Positions 36,062 to 45,688 of a DNA stretch of 64,000 bases are shown piece after piece. The position numbers and the translations under genes were made by a program. Origin of the DNA: Anaerocolumna sp. AGMB13025 (GTDB lineage: Bacteria > Bacillota > Clostridia > Lachnospirales > Lachnospiraceae); assembly GCF_029689925.1 (NCBI RefSeq), contig NZ_CP121445.1:6134501-6198500 (forward strand). Direction: 5' to 3'. The notes below the pieces were generated by a model. The model was given only the letters and a program-made list of their open reading frames with translations. It was not told the DNA's origin and searched no databases. Numbering within the stretch: position 1 is the stretch's first letter; each line of letters starts with the position of its first letter.

Positions 36062-36208
36062 TTATTCCACATCACTAAGTGTAGGTGTGCCATGCCATGG
36101 TCCTAAACAATCGTTCATGCAAACGTCTTTACGGGTTTCGCAGTAAGCATACCCTTCAATTTCATCTTCAGCCAGTTCAACTGAAAATACTCGTTCATCC
36201 TTATTCAT
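36062..36208 (-). CDS. RiPP precursor peptide, 48 aa, three Cys
   Basis: ATG at 36208, 7-8 nt after AAAGGAGGG, to TAA at 36062. The acidic leader starts MNKDERVFSVELAEDEIEG. The C-terminal half holds Cys23, Cys30 and Cys34 (AYCETRKDVCMNDC) and ends GPWHGTPTLSDVE. Size, leader-core layout, strong ribosome binding site and the position directly before three radical SAM maturases support the call. It matches no RiPP core that I know. The leader-core boundary is unknown; the EG-Y at 18-20 is a possibility. Confidence 0.85.
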   Translation of the reverse strand: MNKDERVFSVELAEDEIEGYAYCETRKDVCMNDCLGPWHGTPTLSDVE

Positions 36209-36490
36209 ATACAACCCTCCTTTATTATGATTTTTTTAGCGCCTTTTGTTTCAGGCAAGCTTAAAATACCATAAATGAAAAATTTTAGAACTAATTTTGG
36301 GTAACTGGAATCTGTCATTGAATAATTGGCAATATGCCGTTATTTTCTGACTGGTTTTGGTATATTTATGAATATGTATTGTAATATTTACCCAGTTATT
36401 ATACAATTTAAAAGAGGAAATGGATTTCCGTGATGGGAGCCCAGCAATGATTGCGGGTCCAGCAAAAATTTGATTAAGATAGGATCGCTT

Positions 36491-37183
36491 ATGAAATGGA
36501 TATTAATAATTGAAGATAATGAAGCACTCTTAGCCGGTCTTCGTTTTGACCTGGAGGAGGAAAAATATATGGTTACTGCCACCGGCTCTGCACAGGAAGC
36601 ATACCAGTTAGTAAATCAGAAGGAGTTTGATCTGATCCTGCTGGATGTGAATCTTCCTGATGAAAATGGGTTTGTCCTTTGTCAGAGAATCAAGCAGCTA
36701 AAAGATATTCCCATCATTTTTCTGACCGCCTGTGATTTGGAAAAGGATGAAATCAAAGGCTTTGAACTGGGGGCCGATGATTATATTACAAAACCTTTCA
36801 GCATGCCTTTGCTGCGAAAAAGAATAAGTGCAGTTTTAAAGCGTTATTCCGGAAATAAAGGGAGGCATATCTATAACGACGGATTTCTTATGTTTAACTT
36901 TGATACTATGTCTGCATTAAAAGAGAATACTCCTCTTATTTTAACTCCTACGGAATATAAATTACTGAAATTATTTATAAACAACTCCGGGAATGTACTG
37001 ACCAGACAGATTATTCTGGAACGGCTCTGGGATAAGGATAACAACTTTGTGGATGAACATACTTTGACCGTTAATATAAACCGGCTCAGATCCAAAATTG
37101 AAGACCATAACCATAAGTATATACGCACAATATATGGAATGGGCTATCAATGGATAGGGGAAAGGGAACAGGCATATGTCTAG
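36491..37183 (+). CDS. OmpR-family response regulator
   Basis: 230 aa from the ATG at 36491, 7 nt after AGGA. Receiver domain with phospho-acceptor Asp52 (LILLDVNLPDENG), Thr/Lys switch residues (FLTACD, YITKPF) and a C-terminal winged helix (LTPTEYKLLKLFINN, LTVNINRLRSKIE, IRTIYGMGYQW). It is divergent from the RiPP precursor gene and overlaps the kinase gene by 8 nt. It is probably BceR-like, controlling the adjacent ABC transporter and perhaps the RiPP promoter. Confidence 0.94.
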   Translation: MKWILIIEDNEALLAGLRFDLEEEKYMVTATGSAQEAYQLVNQKEFDLILLDVNLPDENGFVLCQRIKQLKDIPIIFLTACDLEKDEIKGFELGADDYITKPFSMPLLRKRISAVLKRYSGNKGRHIYNDGFLMFNFDTMSALKENTPLILTPTEYKLLKLFINNSGNVLTRQIILERLWDKDNNFVDEHTLTVNINRLRSKIEDHNHKYIRTIYGMGYQWIGEREQAYV

Positions 37184-38213
37184 AAAAAAGAATTTTCTTA
37201 TTCCGTGTTTTACTTCTTTATATATACTGCTCTTTGGCATTTTTCTTCTTATTGTATTGTTCTTAAAGGATAGTTTTGTTAAACAGGTCTTGCTTATTTT
37301 GTCAGTCCTCATAATTTTATCGGTCAACGTACTGTTTTATTCTCTGCTTCGAAGGGATATCTGTTCTTTTTCTGATTCTTTAAGTTCTATACTGGAGGAT
37401 CTAATAGACAGAAAAAAGGATTTGAAATTTGACCTGGTATCCGAGACACTCCTTGGCAAATTAGAGCTTAAGTTAAAACGGCTTTATGAAATCCTGGAGC
37501 ATGAAAGCGAGATAAGCAACGAGGAAAAAGCTGCCGTACAAAGCCTGGTTTCTGATATCAGCCATCAGGTCAAAACCCCTATCTCCAATATCAAAATGTA
37601 CCTCTCCATATTACTGGAACGGGACGTTGATATACAAAAGCGGCGGGAGTTTTTGCAGGCTGCAAACCTTCAGGTGGATAAACTTGATTTTCTAATGCAG
37701 TCTTTGGTTAAAATGTCACGCCTAGAAACGGGGATCTTAGAGGTCTGTCCGAAAAAGGCAGATATCGTTCAAACCCTCGCCCAGACTCTTGGTCAGATAC
37801 AGTTAAAGGCAGAACAAAAACAAATTGAAATACAGGTTGACTGTCCCGATAAATTGTTAACCTGCCATGATGAGAAGTGGACACAAGAAGCCCTGTTTAA
37901 TTTACTGGACAATGCTGTTAAATATACGCCCTTTCTGGGAAAGATAACAATCGCTGTTATAAAGCAGGAGTTTTACACCAGAATTATGATACAAGATAAT
38001 GGAAAAGGAATCCCGGAAAAAAACCAGGCCGCAATCTTTAAACGGTTCTACAGAGAACCGGAGGTACATGACCAGGAAGGTGTTGGGATCGGATTATATC
38101 TTGCCAGAGAGATTATCAGTCTGGAGCTAGGATATATCGAAGTCCGGTCCGAACCTGGTAAAGGGGCCTCCTTTTTTGTATACCTTCCGAACACTCAGTT
38201 ATCTGTTAAATAA
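37176..38213 (+). CDS. Intramembrane-sensing histidine kinase (BceS-like)
   Basis: 345 aa. Two membrane helices near the N-terminus (about 10-30 and 37-58) have almost no extracellular loop, typical of kinases that sense through an ABC transporter. The phospho-acceptor is His130 (SDISHQVKTPISN). ATP-binding motifs are N (NLLDNAVKY), G1 (IQDNGKGIP) and G2 (GVGIGLYLAREI). It forms a module with the response regulator and the FtsX-type transporter downstream. Confidence 0.93.
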   Translation: MSRKKNFLIPCFTSLYILLFGIFLLIVLFLKDSFVKQVLLILSVLIILSVNVLFYSLLRRDICSFSDSLSSILEDLIDRKKDLKFDLVSETLLGKLELKLKRLYEILEHESEISNEEKAAVQSLVSDISHQVKTPISNIKMYLSILLERDVDIQKRREFLQAANLQVDKLDFLMQSLVKMSRLETGILEVCPKKADIVQTLAQTLGQIQLKAEQKQIEIQVDCPDKLLTCHDEKWTQEALFNLLDNAVKYTPFLGKITIAVIKQEFYTRIMIQDNGKGIPEKNQAAIFKRFYREPEVHDQEGVGIGLYLAREIISLELGYIEVRSEPGKGASFFVYLPNTQLSVK

Positions 38214-38326
38214 ACCGGTAATTGTCTCTAAATTGAGATATTTCTGTGAGGTTTCTGTAATATTTAAGGCTTATACTTGATATAAGCTCGGGGAATCTGA
38301 GTAATCTAAAAATAAGGGGAACTATT

Positions 38327-39004
38327 ATGAAAACTGTATTACAGGCAATTGATCTTAAGAAATATTACGGGAATGAGCCTACTGTGGTAAAGGCCCTTGA
38401 CGGTGTGTCTATGTCCATTGATCAGGGGGAATTCGTCGCTGTAATCGGAACCAGCGGAAGCGGCAAGTCCACACTCCTTCATATGATGGGCGGACTGGAT
38501 AATCCCACTTCGGGAAGCATTAAAATCAATGATATGGAATTATCCGGTATGGATAATGACCAATTGACTTTATTTCGAAGAAGACAAATCGGCTTCATCT
38601 TCCAGAATTACAACCTGGTACCTATATTAAATGTCTATGAAAATATTATTCTTCCCATCGAACTAGACGGCAACAGACCGGATAAGGAATTTGTAGATGA
38701 GGTAATAGAGACCTTACATCTGGAAAGCAAGATAAACAGCCTTTCCTTTAACCTGTCCGGTGGTCAGCAGCAACGAGTCGCCATTGCAAGGGCATTGGTA
38801 ACAAAACCGGCTATTATCCTTGCTGATGAACCCACCGGTAACTTAGACAGCCATACCGGCCAGGAAGTTCTTGGTCTGTTAAAAATGAGCAGCCAGAAAT
38901 TCCATCAAACGCTGGTTATGATTACTCATAATATGGATATTGCCCAGCTGGCCAATCGGATCATCCGGATTGAAGACGGTAAAATCGTGAACGAAAGGGG
39001 GTAA
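38327..39004 (+). CDS. ABC transporter ATP-binding protein (MacB/BceA type)
   Basis: 225 aa. Walker A GTSGSGKSTLL, Q-loop FIFQNYNLVP, signature LSGGQQQRVAIARAL, Walker B AIILADEPTGNLD. This subfamily pairs with FtsX-type permeases and confers resistance to peptide antibiotics. The gene starts about 110 nt after the kinase gene and is followed within 6 nt by the permease. GGGG precedes the ATG. Confidence 0.95.
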   Translation: MKTVLQAIDLKKYYGNEPTVVKALDGVSMSIDQGEFVAVIGTSGSGKSTLLHMMGGLDNPTSGSIKINDMELSGMDNDQLTLFRRRQIGFIFQNYNLVPILNVYENIILPIELDGNRPDKEFVDEVIETLHLESKINSLSFNLSGGQQQRVAIARALVTKPAIILADEPTGNLDSHTGQEVLGLLKMSSQKFHQTLVMITHNMDIAQLANRIIRIEDGKIVNERG

Positions 39005-39009
39005 GCTAT

Positions 39010-41400
39010 ATGCTTCATAATAATAATGCAGGCGTAATCAGGCATTTAGCAAAAGCCGGGCTTGCTCATAATAAGATTAGGAACCGTTTTATCGGCATTG
39101 TAATTATCCTGGCTGCTGTACTCCTTACCTTTTCCGCAACCTATGGATACAATGTGTCTCTGGAGGTAAAAAATGAAACCTTATATCATGCATTATACAA
39201 TAACGTTAGTACTGCCTCCCTGGAAAAGTTAAAGTCAAATCCAGACATTGAAGCCGCAGGCATTAACCAGCCCGCAGGACTAGTCAAAGACGATGCTTAC
39301 AGTCTCGCTTTGCTCTATTCGGATCTGGAAACTATGGAATTATCCAATGTACGTATCAAGGAAGGCATTATGCCGCAGAAAAGCAATGAATTGGCAATTG
39401 AAAAAGGATATCTTGAATCTCTAAATAAGGATGCTGCTCTGGGGGATACCATAGAATTGGATTACCGCAATAACGCCAGTAGACAAATGCAGAAAAAGAA
39501 ATTCCTTCTGGTAGGTTTTCTTGGTACAACAGCAGAAAATGATACCGACCGGACCACTTATAATGCTATTGTTTCAGAAGATTTCATGAAAAGCGATAAG
39601 GATTTATCCGCTCAGAATCCTTCTGTCGTAATCCGGATTGCTAATTCTGACCGGTACTCAGGTGAAAAGCTAAAAGAAAAAATCAAAGCAGTTGGAGAGG
39701 CCTGCGGTATTGCAAAGGATGACATCTTAATCAACAATTTATATATAAACAGTAATAACATATCCTCAGATACTGTCACCGCCGTAATTGCTGTATCCTT
39801 AGTTATCCTCACCGCCTGTTCCCTGGTTATCTATAACATCTTTTATATCTCAGTCCTTGGAAAGGTCAAGGAATATGGACAACTGCGTACACTTGGCACT
39901 ACATCCCGGCAAATTAAAAAAATTGTAACATATGAAGGGCGCAGCTTATCTCTTCAATATATTCCCATTGGGCTCATTCTTGGATGCCTGTTAAGCTTTT
40001 TTATCAATCCATCCTCCTGGAATACAGGCGCAGATCTTCTCCTTGCACTCTGTATGGGCTTTATTACCTATGGAACCGTTATGATATCGGTCAGAAAGCC
40101 TTCAAAAATAGCAGCTTATGTAACCCCCGTAGAGGCTACCGTTTACCAGTTCTATAAAACAGATTACCGGCTGAATAAACCCTCGGCGGGCAGACTGACA
40201 CCCTTCTATCTGGGCTTTTTATACCTTACGAGAAATAGGAAAAAATCCTTCCTGACTTTCTTATCTTTAACCTTTAGCGGAATTTTATTTCTTGGTACCG
40301 CGTCCTTACTGTCTTCTCTAAATCCTGTGGAGCGTGCCAGACAGAGTTTTCCTTACGGCGGTGAATACAGTATTTCCCTAAACAGTGAACTTTTATCTCC
40401 TTCCACCGGTTACAATGACTTGCAGGTTAATAATCCATTGACAGAGAAATTAAAAAGCAGCATATTATCCCTTAAGGGCGTGGATGGTGTCGAGATCCAA
40501 AAATATATCCTGGTTCAGCTAAACGATTCAGAGAACTCACAGTTATCCAGCTTAAGTAACCTAAGGGATAAGGATTTAAACCATTTTAAAGGAAGGCTGG
40601 TAAGTGGTACTCTGCCGGAACCAGGTTCTGACGATACCGGCTCCCTGATTGTTAATACCGGAAACGGAGAACTTGAATTTCTCGGTATGGATTTCGTTTT
40701 GGGAGATATGGTAACCATGCTTTTATATGACGGAAACAATAAGGTTTCAAAAACCTTTACTGTGACTGGTATCATTGACGATAAATCCGATGGTAATACG
40801 TTCTATCTTCCAGATCGTGCTATGGATACTATAATAACCCAAAACTGTAACAAGGTGTTTGAAATCCTCTCAAAGCAGGGCTATTCTGTCAAAATTGCTG
40901 CGGAACTGAAAAAACTTATTTCTACAGAAGACAGACTTACGCTTAAAACTTTACAGCAGCGGGCCGCACTTTACAAAAGTGCCTTTCACACCATGGCAGC
41001 GGCCATCTACACCTTTGTAGCTTTTATTGCATGTTTTGCTGTTGTTAATCTGGTTAATACCATAATAATGAGCATTCTTTCAAGAAAGAATGAAATCGGA
41101 ATTTTACAGGCTGTAGGACTTGACAGCCGCCAGTTAAATACCATGCTGGGAGCAGAGTGCCTCTTTTTAACTCTGGGAAGCTTTCTTGCATCGGTAGGTT
41201 TAGGAAGCCTGTCCGGCTACTTTATCTGTAAATTTGTAAAGAATATGGCTGGTTTTTCCTTTGTACAGTATCATTTCCCTACTGGAATTACATTCCTCTA
41301 TTTCCTTATCATGCTATTCCTCCAATTTCTGCTTACCAAAAGCATATCCCTTAGCCTGAAAAAGCAGACGGTACTTCACCGGCTGCAGGTTGTGGGATAA
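39010..41400 (+). CDS. FtsX-family ABC permease
   Basis: 796 aa. An N-terminal helix (about 26-46) is followed by a large extracytoplasmic domain and helices near 255-280, 310-330 and 340-360. A second half has a helix at about 410-430, another extracytoplasmic domain, and three C-terminal helices with the FtsX signature (VVNLVNTIIMSILSRKNEIGILQAVG). The duplicated layout matches MacB/SalY-type permeases more than the 10-helix BceB. Probably detoxifies or senses a peptide antibiotic, perhaps a product of the neighbouring clusters. Confidence 0.92.
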   Translation: MLHNNNAGVIRHLAKAGLAHNKIRNRFIGIVIILAAVLLTFSATYGYNVSLEVKNETLYHALYNNVSTASLEKLKSNPDIEAAGINQPAGLVKDDAYSLALLYSDLETMELSNVRIKEGIMPQKSNELAIEKGYLESLNKDAALGDTIELDYRNNASRQMQKKKFLLVGFLGTTAENDTDRTTYNAIVSEDFMKSDKDLSAQNPSVVIRIANSDRYSGEKLKEKIKAVGEACGIAKDDILINNLYINSNNISSDTVTAVIAVSLVILTACSLVIYNIFYISVLGKVKEYGQLRTLGTTSRQIKKIVTYEGRSLSLQYIPIGLILGCLLSFFINPSSWNTGADLLLALCMGFITYGTVMISVRKPSKIAAYVTPVEATVYQFYKTDYRLNKPSAGRLTPFYLGFLYLTRNRKKSFLTFLSLTFSGILFLGTASLLSSLNPVERARQSFPYGGEYSISLNSELLSPSTGYNDLQVNNPLTEKLKSSILSLKGVDGVEIQKYILVQLNDSENSQLSSLSNLRDKDLNHFKGRLVSGTLPEPGSDDTGSLIVNTGNGELEFLGMDFVLGDMVTMLLYDGNNKVSKTFTVTGIIDDKSDGNTFYLPDRAMDTIITQNCNKVFEILSKQGYSVKIAAELKKLISTEDRLTLKTLQQRAALYKSAFHTMAAAIYTFVAFIACFAVVNLVNTIIMSILSRKNEIGILQAVGLDSRQLNTMLGAECLFLTLGSFLASVGLGSLSGYFICKFVKNMAGFSFVQYHFPTGITFLYFLIMLFLQFLLTKSISLSLKKQTVLHRLQVVG

Positions 41401-41418
41401 CAGTATTGACATAACAGT

Positions 41419-41457
41419 GGGTGCTCAATAAGTCAGATCGCTGGCTTAAGAGCACCC
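41419..41457. terminator. Hairpin between convergent permease and albG-like genes
   Basis: GGGTGCT/AGCACCC with a nested TAAGTCAG/CTGGCTTA stem. There is no T run on either side, so termination strength is uncertain. Confidence 0.5.
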
Positions 41458-41484
41458 TGGTCAAAAGTATGTCTCGGAATTTTC

Positions 41485-42225
41485 TTATAATAGATTCAGA
41501 TTTTTTCTATCCTCATATAATATTCTAATCAATACTCCTGCCAGAATAAGGTACGAAAGAAAGATAATAAGTTCCTGACCAGAGATGAATATATATATAA
41601 AAGTAGCAATTAAGAACACCGCTGACAGAATCTCAATACCGGCGTATTTTCCTAAAATATTCTTAAAAAAAGCTGACTTTATTTTGCTTAACAGCCAGAT
41701 AGCTGCAAAATATACACCAAAGAAAAAAATCTCCATATTATTCAGCTGAAAGATTACAGCCCCAATCAGCACAGGAGGAAACAGGGTGCTAAAATAGGGC
41801 TTGTAATTTCCTTTCTTCTTGTAGATAAAAACAACAAGAAAACCGGTAAAGATTAGTACATTCAGAAGAATATATGTTTTTCCTAAAAAATAAGGCAGTC
41901 TGATATACCGGTTATGAAATACTGCACTAATTAGAAAAAGGATGAAAGAAAATAGAAATAACTGATAATTTAAAAGCTTCATCATAGGAATTATATTCCT
42001 GGGCTGTTCCATTAGATTCCTTTGAATCGTGTGAAAAAGATACCCATTAATTACAGAGACATAAGTGATTATTCCAAAAAGAATTAGCCCAAATTTAAAA
42101 TTTTTATAAAAAATCAGATCGAGCTGCTCTTTAAAAACAAAGGAAGAGGCATAGAGCAGGCAGCAAAATATAAAACAAATCAGTATCTGAACTACTATTT
42201 TATTTTTAAGGACTGCAAATCTCAT
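41485..42225 (-). CDS. AlbG-like polytopic membrane protein
   Basis: 246 aa with about seven hydrophobic helices and little else. I identify it by position and size: the last gene of a subtilosin-type cluster, after the two M16 genes, as AlbG (about 233 aa) is in Bacillus. The ATG lies 20 nt inside the preceding M16 gene. AlbG contributes to immunity or export in Bacillus; the role here is inferred from context only. Confidence 0.6.
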   Translation of the reverse strand: MRFAVLKNKIVVQILICFIFCCLLYASSFVFKEQLDLIFYKNFKFGLILFGIITYVSVINGYLFHTIQRNLMEQPRNIIPMMKLLNYQLFLFSFILFLISAVFHNRYIRLPYFLGKTYILLNVLIFTGFLVVFIYKKKGNYKPYFSTLFPPVLIGAVIFQLNNMEIFFFGVYFAAIWLLSKIKSAFFKNILGKYAGIEILSAVFLIATFIYIFISGQELIIFLSYLILAGVLIRILYEDRKNLNLL

Positions 42226-43174
42226 ATAGTTTATCCTCCCAATTCTCCTCTAAATAAGCTTTCTCTAAATCAACCCGTTCCGACATACAATATAGCAGAT
42301 ATGTTATTTCCTTACACAAAAACTGGAAAGAACTGAATAAGATATCGTACCGGTAAAAGGAGTTAACCTTATACTTTAGTACTTCTCCCAGTTCATCCAT
42401 TGCACCTCTTATTTCAAGTACTATCAATTTCGGTTTCTTTTTTATCTCCAATGTATAACCTCCAATTAAATCGCTAAAAAGGATATGCATACAATATGCA
42501 AACAGTTCCCCGTACAAATCTGCCTGCAATAAGAGGTTAATACCAGAACCATCCGGCTTTTTTACTGCCTCAATTATGTCTATCCGTTCTGACCACCTCT
42601 TGAGTTTCCTATTTTCTTTATAACGCTCATAATGCGTTTTTTCCGGATTAAAAAAAACAGCTGGTCCAAAGAGAATAGTATGGTAATTCTGGTATATTTC
42701 TCTCTTTAACCTGTTTAAAACAGCTAAATTAAAGTTTTTGATCTCCTCTGTGGTACCTATCATAGTATCTGCTTCTACTCTGCCTGTCCGGTTGGACAGC
42801 AGTGCATGCTCTTCCAATATTGTTTTTTGTTCCAGCTCAAGTGACTCCTTACGAAAGAACTTTAAAAAGGCCAACTTCAGTGACCCACTTTTTAATTGCT
42901 GCGTTAGCTGATGACCTTCTGCATCCAGAAAAACAAACTCTGTCATATACTCGGAGGTAAGTGCGTTAAATTGTATACCTTGTTGTTCTAATTCTTTAAA
43001 ATATTCTTTATTTTCCTGAATAATCATATGCTCCATCAGGTGGGCATATCCTTTATTTTCACCGTCTGATAAGTATCCATAGGGAATCATAAACTTTATA
43101 ACAGCAGTTTTTGAGTCCAGATCAAACCAATAATCATATTCTGAAATTTTATACAGGCTTTTAAAAAAATCCAT
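42206..43174 (-). CDS. AlbF-like M16 zinc peptidase
   Basis: 322 aa. The inverted zinc motif HxxEH is intact at His45, Glu48, His49 (GYAHLMEHMIIQ), and the downstream Glu ligand lies at 121/122 (KTILEEHALL). This is the catalytic half of a two-subunit M16 peptidase. In the subtilosin cluster AlbF, with AlbE, removes the leader peptide. The start lies 4 nt after the AlbE-like stop. At 322 aa it is shorter than Bacillus AlbF (about 426 aa), with the second half of the fold reduced. Confidence 0.85.
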   Translation of the reverse strand: MDFFKSLYKISEYDYWFDLDSKTAVIKFMIPYGYLSDGENKGYAHLMEHMIIQENKEYFKELEQQGIQFNALTSEYMTEFVFLDAEGHQLTQQLKSGSLKLAFLKFFRKESLELEQKTILEEHALLSNRTGRVEADTMIGTTEEIKNFNLAVLNRLKREIYQNYHTILFGPAVFFNPEKTHYERYKENRKLKRWSERIDIIEAVKKPDGSGINLLLQADLYGELFAYCMHILFSDLIGGYTLEIKKKPKLIVLEIRGAMDELGEVLKYKVNSFYRYDILFSSFQFLCKEITYLLYCMSERVDLEKAYLEENWEDKLYEICSP

Positions 43175-43178
43175 ATAG

Positions 43179-44183
43179 TTATTCCACTCCCACCTTAATT
43201 GTACCTCTATCCTTTATTAATAGTGCGTATACCTGTTCTTCTCGAATCCGGTCTATTGCGTTATAAATGTCTCCCATTTTTGTAATCGGTTCCCTGCCGC
43301 TCTGAAAAGGATACAAAGCAAAGATTTCTCCATAATAAAATTTGATATATGCCAACTCCTCTTTCAGCCATCTTTTGGCACGATCTATCTGAGTTGGGGT
43401 AATCGTTACAGAAGAAATGGAGGATAGTACCTCTTCATATAACGCCTCCTGATAAGTACCCAATACTCCAGTAACGAATATGCCCTTTTCTCTGACATAA
43501 GAAGTAAGGGCTGTATATATTCTCCCGCTTTCCCGAAATTTAAAGTAAATACTTTCTGTCTCATTCGTACCATATATCTTTTCCAATAATTTATACTGGA
43601 GTATCTCATCAAAAGACACTCTCCCTGTATAAAAATAACTACCCATAAATGACAGCTGGCTGTTTGTGATATTCCCTTGAATCGATTTTGTTACTGCGCT
43701 GCCTCCTTCTTCAGTTTGACCATTGATATGCCTCCGACCATATTGAAATTCGACCGAAAAAGATTCCTTTATTAAATTTAACTGCTTATAAAATTCTTCT
43801 TTTTTTATAAGCTGCTGTCTTCTTTCTCCCATAGCCTCCAAAATTTTTGATATTATATCTAAGCTGTAAGACAGCTTGTCCCAGTAACTCAGATATTCAT
43901 CATAAGATGGAAAATCACTTATACTAATACCGGTATTAAAAATTTCCTGTACTTTCTTTTCTTCCGGTATATCCAATGCTTTTGACATAAGGCAGAGAAC
44001 TTCCACACAGGCTCCATTCTCATTATTAAAATTCCAGGAACATACCAGATTTTCTCTAAAAAAAGCAAATTCAATTTTTCGTTTATTTTTAATAAAAAAT
44101 AAACGGAGAAGATATTCATTAATCCCTCTATCTTTTTCCCTTGTAAATAAACCTGTATGTATACCTTCTGACATATTAAACAT
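43179..44183 (-). CDS. AlbE-like M16 non-catalytic subunit
   Basis: 334 aa. It lacks HxxEH but has the M16 partner-subunit pattern: YKLLEKIYGTNETESIYFKF, then SGRIYTALTSYV, and the QIDRAKRWLKEELAYIKF helix. Such subunits supply the substrate-binding Arg/Tyr half of the clamshell. It overlaps the end of the albA-like gene by 8 nt. Paired with the active M16 gene, it mirrors AlbE/AlbF of the subtilosin system. Confidence 0.78.
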   Translation of the reverse strand: MFNMSEGIHTGLFTREKDRGINEYLLRLFFIKNKRKIEFAFFRENLVCSWNFNNENGACVEVLCLMSKALDIPEEKKVQEIFNTGISISDFPSYDEYLSYWDKLSYSLDIISKILEAMGERRQQLIKKEEFYKQLNLIKESFSVEFQYGRRHINGQTEEGGSAVTKSIQGNITNSQLSFMGSYFYTGRVSFDEILQYKLLEKIYGTNETESIYFKFRESGRIYTALTSYVREKGIFVTGVLGTYQEALYEEVLSSISSVTITPTQIDRAKRWLKEELAYIKFYYGEIFALYPFQSGREPITKMGDIYNAIDRIREEQVYALLIKDRGTIKVGVE

Positions 44184-45546
44184 AATTTAAATTCCCTTTA
44201 TAAAACTCTAATACTGGTTCGAGCCGGTTGAAGTTTATCCAACTGCAGGGCTGAACGGAGTCTTTATTTTTTTCAAGTCCCTTTAAGTAACAGCCCCTGC
44301 AATGGTATAAGTATTTACAGGAATTCGGACATCCGTTCGCTTCACTCGGCGGTTTAATATCAGCAATCAGTTTATATATTTCTTTCTGAAAAATATCTGA
44401 AAATTTCTCTTTATTTATATTACCCAGTCCTTGAATTTTGGGAAACAGAGCGCAGGGTCTTAAATTGCCATCTGCCCCAATCAGTATGGAAACTGTTCCT
44501 GCACCGCAATTGCTTGATCCGGATATAAAATCATCACTTTGAATAACCGGTATAATGTTCCGGTATTTCCGTATTACTCCATTAATATAATCCGTATAAT
44601 TTTTAACCTCAGTGGATTTATCTGTCTTAGCGGAAGAGACCTGATTTCCTCTTCCGAAATCTTCCACAAAATTATAGGTAAAAACCCTGGCCCCCAGTGA
44701 AACTGCCAAATCAGCCAGTTTATCGATTTCCCACATATTATCTCGAAATATACTGGAAGCGACCCTTACATTTAATCCCTTGCCGGTAAGCCGTTTGATC
44801 GTTTCACAGGTTTTATCAAAAGCACCCTTCTGCCCTCTAAAATCATCATGTAATTGGGGATTTACACTGTCCAGAGAAACGTTTAACAACACCTTTTCCT
44901 TAAAATTACTAAGCAAGGCAAGCATAGCCTCCGTTAAGATGGTTCCATTTGTTAATATACCAACCATAGCAAACTGTTTTAGTGCGAGCTGGACAATTTC
45001 ATAAGCCTCTGGGTTCATAAACAGTTCTCCGCCGGTTAATTCTATGTTTACTACCTTATTTTCTTTTAACTGATTAACAATCTCTTCAAACTGCTTAAAG
45101 CTAATACACTTATCTTTAAGCACAGAAGCATCCAAATAGCAATGTCTGCATCTTAAATTGCAGGTTTCTGTTATCTCTACTGTTGCATGCATCGGAGATA
45201 TCAGTTTTTCTTCCCCGATTACCTTAATACAATGTTCCGCAATAGGCTCATCTGCCAGATACACAGCTCCTTTTTCTTTTAAGGAATAAATAAATTCCAG
45301 TATCCAATCCTGATTTTCTTCCATGGGTATGGCATTGATATTGCAGAATTTTTTTATCAGATTTCCGGTACTGGTATTACCTGTTATACATTCCATAATA
45401 TTTCTGCCGGTCTGGTTTATGGTAAAAAACCGGTAGCTGTTCTCTCCGTTTTCTTCCTTTTCCATAAGAATATTGCACTTTTTATTGGTTAGATACATAA
45501 GAGTACCTTCGAAAATACCAACATATTTATCCATTACTTCTTCCAT
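44176..45546 (-). CDS. albA: AlbA-like radical SAM/SPASM sactisynthase
   Basis: 456 aa (AlbA is about 448). The N-terminal 110 residues form a PqqD-like precursor-recognition domain. The SAM cluster is Cys129, Cys133, Cys136 (TETCNLRCRHCYLDA). The SPASM cysteines lie in NCGAGTVSILIGADGNLRPC and CPNSCKYLYHCRGCYLKG. In Bacillus this enzyme makes three Cys-S to alpha-carbon thioethers in subtilosin A. The precursor gene lies 140 nt upstream. A TTGACA-like element at 45588-45593 with a suboptimal spacer could be a weak internal promoter. Confidence 0.93.
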   Translation of the reverse strand: MEEVMDKYVGIFEGTLMYLTNKKCNILMEKEENGENSYRFFTINQTGRNIMECITGNTSTGNLIKKFCNINAIPMEENQDWILEFIYSLKEKGAVYLADEPIAEHCIKVIGEEKLISPMHATVEITETCNLRCRHCYLDASVLKDKCISFKQFEEIVNQLKENKVVNIELTGGELFMNPEAYEIVQLALKQFAMVGILTNGTILTEAMLALLSNFKEKVLLNVSLDSVNPQLHDDFRGQKGAFDKTCETIKRLTGKGLNVRVASSIFRDNMWEIDKLADLAVSLGARVFTYNFVEDFGRGNQVSSAKTDKSTEVKNYTDYINGVIRKYRNIIPVIQSDDFISGSSNCGAGTVSILIGADGNLRPCALFPKIQGLGNINKEKFSDIFQKEIYKLIADIKPPSEANGCPNSCKYLYHCRGCYLKGLEKNKDSVQPCSWINFNRLEPVLEFYKGNLNYV

Positions 45547-45688
45547 GGATCCGTTTCTCCCATCCTTTTATACAATTTCATTATCAGTGTCAAAACAATT
45601 ATATTCTGGATATCCATTAATCCTTATACTTAATAGGGAAGATAAAGTATGAATGGGTTTACATTAACAAATTCTATGTATGGTTATT

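Noticed and set aside
36971-37327. 118-codon minus-strand ORF
   Set aside because: Antisense to the response regulator and kinase genes, which are certain.
45547-45688. Separate promoter for albA
   Set aside because: TTGACA is present on the minus strand, but the nearest -10-like hexamer has a 15-nt spacer or a poor match at 17 nt. Mentioned only as a possibility.
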